From Paenibacillus sp. CF384 (GTDB taxonomy: Bacteria > Bacillota > Bacilli > Paenibacillales > Paenibacillaceae): a stretch of 64,000 bases of DNA. The DNA lies in assembly GCF_900106745.1 (NCBI RefSeq), contig NZ_FNNV01000016.1:123472-187471 (forward strand), written 5' to 3'. Both the position numbers and the translations under genes were made by a program. This document shows, piece by piece, positions 58,761 to 64,000 of the stretch. The notes beneath the pieces were generated by a model. The model was not told the origin of the DNA, searched no databases, and saw nothing but the letters and a program-made list of their open reading frames with translations. Within the stretch, counting starts at the first letter, position 1. Every line of letters begins with the position of its first letter.

Positions 58761-59567
58761 ATGGAAGCAAATAAACGTTCTCATGGATCTAAAGGTAAAT
58801 CCTTGAGATCGGCTGCAAAGTTTCTTGGATCATTTTTGTTGGTGCTAACCCTTCTTGTTGGTGCGCCAAATGTCGGCTCGGCTATTGGAAAAGGGGCACG
58901 GGGGCCGGATGTTTACGTTATTCAAGGGATGCTGAAATCATTAGGCAGCTATTCCGGACCGATCGACGGGCGCTATAATGCGCTGACTGTTCGCGGTGTC
59001 AAATATTATCAGAAGTCGCACGGACTGCCGATGACCGGCAACGTAGATAAACGTACGCTGAAGTCGATCGTTTACGCCTACGATGCTAAGAAATCAGGCG
59101 TGAAGATGAAGGCGAAGAGCAGAGGCATGGGCAAAGGAGTCAAACGTATTCGCAGCGGCGGTAGAGGCGGCGGCGCAGGCGGCGGTGCCGGTGGTGGCGC
59201 AGGCGGCGGTGCTGGTGGCGGCGCAGGCGGCGGTGCTGGAGGCGGCGCAGGCGGCGGTGCTGGTGGTGGCGCAGGCGGCGGTCAAGGCGGCGGCATGGGC
59301 GGCGGTCAAGGCGGCGGCATGGGCGGTGGCCAAGGCGGCGGTGTAGAGCAAAAACAAGAACAAGGTACCGAGCAAGGACAAGAGAAAGGCCAAGTCGAAG
59401 AGAAGTCGCAGCAAGAAGGCACTGAGAAGCAGGGCAAGGATAACGGTGGTTCGCAGGGCGGAAGCCAAGGCGGCGGCCAAAACAACCAAAACAATCAAAA
59501 CAATCAAAACAATCAAGGCAGCAAAGACAATCAAGACAATGCGGATAATAAGAGCAAAGGTCACTAA
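58761..59567 (+). CDS. Secreted peptidoglycan-binding-domain protein with Gly/Ala-rich repeat tail
   Basis: 268 residues. Basic N-terminus and hydrophobic segment (~16-40) act as signal peptide or anchor. A PG_binding_1-like domain follows (~46-105; GPDVYVIQGMLKSLGSYSGPIDG and KYYQKSHGLPMTGNVDKRTLKSI). Then come a basic stretch, a GGGA/GGGQ repeat region (~135-190), a Gln/Glu-rich part and a NNQ repeat with an acidic end. The repeats suggest an extended, disordered cell-wall-bound tail. ATG 58761 is favoured (AAGGAAGG upstream); ATG 58725 is an alternative. Confidence 0.8.
   Translation: MEANKRSHGSKGKSLRSAAKFLGSFLLVLTLLVGAPNVGSAIGKGARGPDVYVIQGMLKSLGSYSGPIDGRYNALTVRGVKYYQKSHGLPMTGNVDKRTLKSIVYAYDAKKSGVKMKAKSRGMGKGVKRIRSGGRGGGAGGGAGGGAGGGAGGGAGGGAGGGAGGGAGGGAGGGQGGGMGGGQGGGMGGGQGGGVEQKQEQGTEQGQEKGQVEEKSQQEGTEKQGKDNGGSQGGSQGGGQNNQNNQNNQNNQGSKDNQDNADNKSKGH
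59159..59345 (+). repeat. Coding tandem repeat GGCGGCGCAGGCGGCGGTGC (Gly-Ala)
   Basis: Twelve-base and 24-base units encoding GGGA, switching to GGCGGTCAAGGCGGCGGCAT units (GGQGGGMG). A second short repeat, AACAATCAA, lies at 59485-59515. Near-identity of units suggests recent slippage expansion. Confidence 0.8.
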
Positions 59568-59583
59568 GCTCGGCTGATAAGAC

Positions 59584-59617
59584 AAAGGCAGGTCCTCCAC
59601 ACGAGGACCTGCCTTCT
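59584..59617. terminator. Bidirectional terminator
   Basis: AAAGGCAGGTCCTC pairs with GAGGACCTGCCTT around CACAC. Confidence 0.88.
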
Positions 59618-60097
59618 TTAATGTATGATTTGCGCTGACGATGGCTGCGGTGCATGTTTACGAATAAGTCCGATTTGACCTGCGTGCAGTCCTGTATGGT
59701 AGATGGCACGGCCCAGCGCTTCGCGCGGTGAGGACGGTCCGATCTTCGATTCGACGATCGTATCCCAAGCGTCATCGCTTAGCTGTTTCATCGCTTCCGT
59801 CAGGAAAGCATCTGCTGCCGCAGAGAACGCGATAAGCTCTTGCAGCGTAAGGGCATGCTCATTCTTCGCGCCGCCTTGACCGCTTGCTATGTATTCCGTT
59901 CCCTCAGGAACCGTTGCACCGAAGAACCACTCCGCGAACATATATTCAACCTCGGCGTTATGACGAATCATATGACCGATGGAAGAGGATTCTGTCGTCA
60001 TCGCCAGTCTAAGCTCTTCTTCCGTCAAGCCTTGAACCATTTTCTGAAACCGATCACGGACAACGCGCCAGATTGGACCAACCGCTGCATAACTCAT
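59618..60097 (-). CDS. DinB family protein
   Basis: 159 residues, four-helix DinB/YfiT-like fold. Metal-binding His candidates: H in SIGHMIRHNAEVEYMF (~42-46) and in YHTGLHAGQIGLIR (~138-142). Family members are metal-dependent thiol transferases (bacillithiol-linked) or of unknown role. It begins 18 bases after the HugZ-like gene stop on the same strand, so it is probably in the same Fur-controlled transcript. Confidence 0.87.
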   Translation of the reverse strand: MSYAAVGPIWRVVRDRFQKMVQGLTEEELRLAMTTESSSIGHMIRHNAEVEYMFAEWFFGATVPEGTEYIASGQGGAKNEHALTLQELIAFSAAADAFLTEAMKQLSDDAWDTIVESKIGPSSPREALGRAIYHTGLHAGQIGLIRKHAPQPSSAQIIH

Positions 60098-60115
60098 GCT
60101 TACACCGTCCTCATA

Positions 60116-60613
60116 TTATTTATCTTTGCGATCTACGACAACATGCTCGAAACGGTCGCCGGCTAGATCGACCTCGAATGCTTGTCCGAAACCAACCACA
60201 TAACGACCTGCCGATGGGGTCAGCTCGAACAGCGAGAAGTCGAGTCCGCGCAGCATCGTCATCATTTTGTCGCCAAACTTCTCATCGAATGCGGAGAAGA
60301 TCGCTTCATGGCCTTCGTTGCCGAGGTTCTGCGATTCACATACCCAGCGAGCGCGCTCACGGGCAAAAGCATTCGGCGTAGCCGACTCGTCATTGATCAA
60401 CATCACGTGAATACGCTCGTTATTCTCTACAAAACGATAATGATCGGAGATACGGCTGATGTAGATGTACAGTTTGCCGTCTACTTTAACGAACGGCGCA
60501 TAGCTGATGAAAGGAGTGCCTTCTGCGTCTTGGGTGCTGAGAATCAGCGATTTGCGGCTTTCGATAAAGTCGATGTACTTCCCGCGTGATTCTTCGATGT
60601 TGGGCTGTTTCAT
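60116..60613 (-). CDS. HugZ-like haem iron utilisation protein (PNPOx fold)
   Basis: 165 residues, split-barrel flavin/haem-binding fold. FIESRKSLILSTQDAEGTPFISYAPFV at the start, YIYISRISDHYRFVENNERIHVMLI in the middle and a C-terminal GRYVVGFGQAFEVD, which is characteristic of HugZ proteins that bind or degrade haem. AAGGAGG precedes the ATG. A perfect Fur-type palindrome lies 83 bases upstream. It would free iron from haem when iron is short. Confidence 0.85.
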   Translation of the reverse strand: MKQPNIEESRGKYIDFIESRKSLILSTQDAEGTPFISYAPFVKVDGKLYIYISRISDHYRFVENNERIHVMLINDESATPNAFARERARWVCESQNLGNEGHEAIFSAFDEKFGDKMMTMLRGLDFSLFELTPSAGRYVVGFGQAFEVDLAGDRFEHVVVDRKDK

Positions 60614-60695
60614 GGAAATGCCTCCTTAAATAGTGGGTAGTAAACAGCGCCGCCGGCAATAGATGCAATCGGTGCGACTTCGGACTAAATGGTAT

Positions 60696-60710
60696 TGATA
60701 ATCATTATCA
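60696..60710. promoter_or_regulatory. Perfect 7-1-7 Fur box upstream of the HugZ-like gene
   Basis: TGATAATCATTATCA is a perfect match to the Bacillus TGATAATnATTATCA operator. It also lies 158 bases before the VOC gene on the other strand. Confidence 0.88.
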
Positions 60711-60867
60711 GTAATATTTATTCTATAATAGCACATGCAAATTTTCAATAGAGTTGCTGAAAATGTTACGAGTACCATTTTTGAAAATATTATTCTGCCC
60801 CCGTATCTGTGCGCCTTCTGACCACGTTATGATAGGTGTAGCGAATTTCCAATTGGGAGGGAGTCTC

Positions 60868-61293
60868 ATGCAACGAAGTGTAAGCAGAATTAGCGGTATT
60901 TTTATTCCTGTAACGGATATGGAGCGCTCCACGGAGTGGTACATACGGATGTTTGATCTGGAGACGATCGATCTGTCGGACTGCTGCACAGGACTTGCTT
61001 TTCCGGGTGAGGCGACGTTTATTAATCTATGGAAGGTAGAGCGCCCGGTACCGACGCAATTCGATGCGGGAGGAGGGGTGCGGATTCCGTATTATAATTT
61101 CGAGTCCTTTGATATCGAATACTCCCACGCTTCGCTTCGTGAGAAAGGGGCGGAAGTGCTGCCGATTGTGGAGGATGCGAGCGGAACCCGTTTCTTCGAT
61201 TGCCTCGATCCGGACGGCAACCTCATCGGCATCGTGGAAGATTTGCCGAATTCGGCTTACTATCCTCACAAGCAGAAATACCGCAACGGTTAA
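60868..61293 (+). CDS. VOC family protein (first of three)
   Basis: 141 residues with SGIFIPVTDMERSTEWYIRMFDLE and DCLDPDGNLIGIVED, the paired modules of the VOC superfamily. GGGAGGGAG precedes ATG 60868; the in-frame codons from 60754 are rejected. It starts a tight operon with an ECF sigma gene, two more VOC genes and a transporter. Ligand unknown. Confidence 0.87.
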   Translation: MQRSVSRISGIFIPVTDMERSTEWYIRMFDLETIDLSDCCTGLAFPGEATFINLWKVERPVPTQFDAGGGVRIPYYNFESFDIEYSHASLREKGAEVLPIVEDASGTRFFDCLDPDGNLIGIVEDLPNSAYYPHKQKYRNG

Positions 61294-61299
61294 CCGCCC

Positions 61300-62067
61300 A
61301 TGACAACCTACAAAGACGAAACATTCGAAAGGCAGACGACACCGTACAAATCGGAGCTGCTCCGCTATTGCGGTAAACTAGCCGGTTCAGCCTGGGACGG
61401 CGAGGATCTGTTTCAAGAGGTGATGCTCAAAGCCTATCGCAGATTCATCCGCTGGCCGGAGCGCGAGCTGAGCAAGCCCTATCTGTACCGTATTGCCGCC
61501 AATGCGTGGTTTGATAGCTGTCGCCGCCGCAAAATCGCCTTCCTGCCGGAGCTTCTGGCCGACTATAACGACTTGGCCTACTCCGAATGGAATCGTCATG
61601 ATGTGCGAGAGTCGCTCGAATATTTAATGGATGCGCTGGAGCCGAGACAGGTGGTGCTCATTCTTCTGACCGATGTATTCGGCTTCTCCCCAACCGAGAC
61701 TGGCCGGGCATTGGGGCAGCCGGTAACGGCGATCAAAGCGGTGCTCCACCGAGCGCGTACGCGGTTGAAGAAGGCAGCAGAACGGCAGCTTCACTGGCTG
61801 GAGACAGCGACAGGATCTCCGAATGAGACGGCCATGCGTCGGCAGTCAGGCACGGAGTTGTTCGAATCTTTCGTAAGAGCGTTCCGCGAAGCCGATATGA
61901 CGGCGATGTTCCGCAGCTATCGAGAGCTGTCCGGGGCTGGTATCACGATTGACCGGGTCATGGTGGTCCGAGGGCAAGCTTGGTTTTATTTTAAAGATCC
62001 CGATGGCCATGTCTTGATGGTGTCGACGCCTTTCAGAACGAATCAATTGAAGCAGGAGGAACAATGA
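61300..62067 (+). CDS. ECF-type sigma factor with C-terminal extension
   Basis: 255 residues. Region 2 (~15-75: YCGKLAGSAWDGEDLFQEVMLKAY, YRIAANAWFDSCRRRK) and region 4 (~100-155: LEPRQVVLILLTDVFGFSPTETGRALGQPVTAIKAVLHRARTRLK). A further ~95 residues contain FESFVRAFREADMTAMFRSY, resembling the SnoaL-like start seen in ECF41/ECF56-type fused regulators but truncated, then FKDPDGHVLMVSTPF. No anti-sigma gene is near. It starts six bases after the first VOC gene; the ATG has no clear ribosome site, so coupling is likely. Confidence 0.85.
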   Translation: MTTYKDETFERQTTPYKSELLRYCGKLAGSAWDGEDLFQEVMLKAYRRFIRWPERELSKPYLYRIAANAWFDSCRRRKIAFLPELLADYNDLAYSEWNRHDVRESLEYLMDALEPRQVVLILLTDVFGFSPTETGRALGQPVTAIKAVLHRARTRLKKAAERQLHWLETATGSPNETAMRRQSGTELFESFVRAFREADMTAMFRSYRELSGAGITIDRVMVVRGQAWFYFKDPDGHVLMVSTPFRTNQLKQEEQ

Positions 62068-62068
62068 G

Positions 62069-62446
62069 ATGAGTAAACCGGCTTTGTATGGCGTAGGGAT
62101 TTTTGTCCCGGTGAGTGATTTGGAGCGTTCCACGACGTGGTATACGGAGATGCTGGGCTTCGAGATAACAGGCAGGGATGAGCCCAGGGCAACCGTTATG
62201 ATGATGAATGATCACCGCATCATGTTCTGTCTCGTGAAGTCGTATAACATTGTGCAGCATGCATTTCCGCAGAACGACTACCAGGTCGAGCAATATTTTA
62301 ATTTTCATACCGACGATGTGAAAGAGGCTTACCGTAACTTAAAGGATAAGGGGGCCGATATTGGGGAGATCGTCCACTATGATGATGGCATTAGCGGCTT
62401 CCCGTTATACGATCCGGATGGCAACAAGTACGGGGTTGTCAAATAA
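62069..62446 (+). CDS. VOC family protein (second of three)
   Basis: 125 residues: GIFVPVSDLERSTTWYTEMLGFE and PLYDPDGNKYGVVK. Starts one base after the sigma gene stop, with CAGGAGGA nine bases before the ATG. Its N-terminal motif closely repeats the first VOC protein, which suggests duplication within the operon. Confidence 0.87.
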   Translation: MSKPALYGVGIFVPVSDLERSTTWYTEMLGFEITGRDEPRATVMMMNDHRIMFCLVKSYNIVQHAFPQNDYQVEQYFNFHTDDVKEAYRNLKDKGADIGEIVHYDDGISGFPLYDPDGNKYGVVK

Positions 62447-62468
62447 TCAGGCGAGGTGGATGAAGCAG

Positions 62469-62834
62469 ATGCAGCCATTAATTAAGCAAGAAATCATCGG
62501 AGTCATGCACTATGTAAAGGATTTGGAGTCTGCGGCAAAATGGTACTGCGACACGCTCGGATTTACAATAACCGCCTATGATTACCGTTCGTTCGTGGAG
62601 CTTGCCATTGATGGTCGTTATGTCATGCATTTGCTACAATCAGAAGGTGACGCGGGGCCTGTATTACAGGCGCCATTCACGTTTGATACGGCTGATCTTC
62701 GGCAGGTGCATCGACGGTTGGCAGAGCTTGGCGTGGGTCCGGAGCCTATTAAGCAATATAGCGATCATGCCTGTTTCAGCTTCAAAGATTGCGAAGGCAA
62801 TGCGCTGATGATTTGCCGGTTTGAACGCCGTTAA
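62469..62834 (+). CDS. VOC family protein (third of three)
   Basis: 121 residues: GVMHYVKDLESAAKWYCDTLGF and FSFKDCEGNALMICRFE. ATG 62469 is nine bases after GAGGTGG; ATG 62460 would abut that site. More divergent than the other two. Confidence 0.85.
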   Translation: MQPLIKQEIIGVMHYVKDLESAAKWYCDTLGFTITAYDYRSFVELAIDGRYVMHLLQSEGDAGPVLQAPFTFDTADLRQVHRRLAELGVGPEPIKQYSDHACFSFKDCEGNALMICRFERR

Positions 62835-62862
62835 GAAACATGGGGATGGGGAGTAGAGCAGG

Positions 62863-63792
62863 ATGCAAGTCAGTCAGACGAAGTCTGAATTATCGCGGAG
62901 CCCTTATGTGCTCATGCCGATTTTGCTGCTGCTGTGGGGCTCCGTTGCGGCAGTAAGTAAGCTGGTGCTGGGCCAATTGGACAGCTATCAGGTGTTATTT
63001 TATATGAATGGAATCGGGGTTGTCGTGTTCGCCGGCATCGTGTTGGTTAAAGTGCGATGGAGAACGCTGCGCTTGTGGTCATGGCGCCAAATGGCGCTAA
63101 TTGCGTCGTGCGGCTTGTTCGCGTTCTTGTATGATGCGCTCTATCTTCAAGCGCTGGATCGGATTCCGGCGGTCGAGGCATCGATGCTGAATTATTTGTT
63201 TCCTATCTTTATTGTCATCTTCGCGATCCCCATCCATAAGGAGAAAATGAACCGATACAAGCTGCTCTCCGTCTTCATGGGTTTCGCGGGGACGGTGCTG
63301 CTCATGACAAAAGGGGATATTTCATCGATGAAACTGACGAATTGGATCGGCGACGTACTGGCGATTCTGGCGGCAGTTAGTTGGGGATTGTTCACTAATC
63401 TGGTGAAGAAGAACAAGCAGGATATGCTGATCAGCACCTTCTTCATCACGGTTGTGGCTTTCGTGCTGTCTGCGGGTGGACTGTTTGTTTATTCGAACCT
63501 CATGCTGCCTCGGCTGGTCGACTTCGGCGGGGTGTTCTGGTTAAGCATGTGCAACATCGTGCTCGGCTTCTTCTTGTATTTCCGGGCGCTGCGTTATTCG
63601 CCGGCTTCACTCATTGCGAGCTTCACTTTCTTTACGCCGTTCGTCACGCTGGTGTTTATCATGCTGCTGCTCGACGAGCGGCTGACGCTGATGGACGGCC
63701 TCGCCGCGCTGCTTATTCTCTGTAGTGTTCCGGTGCAGAAGCTGGGAAGTATGCTTGGGTCGGGGGAGAAGAAGGAGGAAGTGTTGAGCTGA
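62863..63792 (+). CDS. EamA/DMT family transporter
   Basis: 309 residues, ten membrane helices in two EamA repeats (MPILLLLWGSVAAVSKLVLG and WIGDVLAILAAVSWGLFTNLVKK). PAVEASMLNYLFPIFIVIF is the conserved end of repeat 1. It exports a metabolite or amino acid. It closes the VOC-sigma operon; 28 bases separate it from the third VOC gene, and GGGGAGTAG precedes ATG 62863. Confidence 0.9.
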   Translation: MQVSQTKSELSRSPYVLMPILLLLWGSVAAVSKLVLGQLDSYQVLFYMNGIGVVVFAGIVLVKVRWRTLRLWSWRQMALIASCGLFAFLYDALYLQALDRIPAVEASMLNYLFPIFIVIFAIPIHKEKMNRYKLLSVFMGFAGTVLLMTKGDISSMKLTNWIGDVLAILAAVSWGLFTNLVKKNKQDMLISTFFITVVAFVLSAGGLFVYSNLMLPRLVDFGGVFWLSMCNIVLGFFLYFRALRYSPASLIASFTFFTPFVTLVFIMLLLDERLTLMDGLAALLILCSVPVQKLGSMLGSGEKKEEVLS

Positions 63793-63801
63793 ACCGAATT
63801 C

Positions 63802-63880
63802 TCTAACGAACCGTACGGGGCTTATTTGCCTCGAAAATAGTTCGAAAAAATTCTAACGAACCGTACAGGTGTTATTTGGC
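63802..63880. repeat. Two direct repeats TCTAACGAACCGTAC... 50 bp apart
   Basis: TCTAACGAACCGTAC-GGG-CTTATTTGCC (63802-63830) and TCTAACGAACCGTAC-AGG-TGTTATTTGGC (63852-63880). Period is 50 bases. A fourth intergenic repeat family in the window, not palindromic. Confidence 0.75.
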
Positions 63881-63905
63881 GGTTTGGGGGTGTTTTTGAG
63901 CAGTT

Positions 63906-64000
63906 TGAGTTTAGGATAATAAGTGGACACAACATAACAGCGACCTGTTACTATAAATACAACAAAACAGGTCGAGGTGTATCATGAGAAAAACACGTCA
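63906..64000 (+). mobile_element. Left end of an IS3-like insertion sequence (cut by window edge)
   Basis: TGAGTTTAGGATAATAAGTGGACAC resembles the IS3 terminal repeat, which also starts TGA and holds AATAGTGGACAC. It is followed by a 9-base perfect hairpin (CGACCTGTT at 63941, AACAGGTCG at 63966) and a short ORF start. Exact outer end and the right end are not visible. Confidence 0.6.
63984..64000 (+). CDS. Start of a transposase orfA (five codons visible)
   Basis: ATG with CGAGGTG seven bases upstream, reading M-R-K-T-R. IS3-family OrfA proteins commonly start MRKTR or MKKTR. Only 17 bases are in the window, so the call leans on the terminal repeat at 63906. Confidence 0.5.

Overview
The window reads as a chromosomal stretch of a Firmicute close to Paenibacillus or Cohnella. 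This rests on strong AGGAGG-type ribosome sites with frequent GTG/TTG starts, three proteins carrying S-layer homology (SLH) triplets, a YesM/YesN two-component system next to LplB/LplC-type sugar permeases, DrrAB and DUF975 genes, Bacillus-type 7-1-7 Fur boxes and a ZTP riboswitch. No rRNA, tRNA, CRISPR array or prophage was seen. A mobile element only enters at the right edge.

Layout. 1-6.8 kb: a PhyH oxygenase (cut by the edge), a YdeI-like protein, an ECF41-type sigma factor with its carboxymuconolactone-decarboxylase partner, a ~0.8 kb array of palindromic hairpins, a GH26 glycanase and an alpha/beta hydrolase. 6.9-15.7 kb: a DUF5658 membrane protein, an SLH-anchored NagZ-like GH3 enzyme, a second hairpin array, a DrrAB exporter with its TetR regulator, an AraC regulator with a Fur-boxed siderophore-binding lipoprotein, and a degenerate CPBP protein. 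16-28.4 kb: a 1,749-residue SLH-anchored M4 metalloprotease, LysR/IlvE, a ferric-reductase-like protein with a DUF2306 protein, a TGTTGCA hairpin array, a ZTP riboswitch ahead of a DJ-1/PfpI gene, and an SDR/TetR pair. 28.5-38.1 kb: Fur-boxed flavodoxin with a 58-residue coupled ORF, two DUF975 paralogues around an ECF sigma/anti-sigma pair and a DUF2306 paralogue, a MarR/DHA2 efflux operon, and an SLH-anchored cyclic nucleotide phosphodiesterase/nucleotidase.

38.4-51 kb is the most coherent system: a glycan utilisation locus of a DUF2961 protein, a GH140-like DUF4038 protein, a GH127-like putative beta-L-arabinofuranosidase, a solute-binding lipoprotein, two permeases, a YesM-like kinase, a YesN-like regulator and an aldo/keto reductase. 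No ATPase is encoded, so a shared MsmX-like ATPase elsewhere is presumed. A second YesN-like regulator (51.3-53 kb) stands divergent to a large secreted glycoside hydrolase (53.2-56.3 kb). 56-64 kb carries a TetR/membrane protein pair, a VOC protein, GNAT, a Gly/Ala-rich peptidoglycan-binding protein, DinB and a Fur-boxed HugZ-like haem protein, then a tight operon VOC-ECF sigma-VOC-VOC-EamA, a 50-bp-spaced direct repeat and the left end of an IS3-like element.

The least explained content is intergenic: at least four sequence families of short repeats, three of them perfect or near-perfect palindromes, in five clusters. The best-supported single regulatory call is the ZTP riboswitch in front of a DJ-1/PfpI gene. 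All family names come from motif reading; no search was run.
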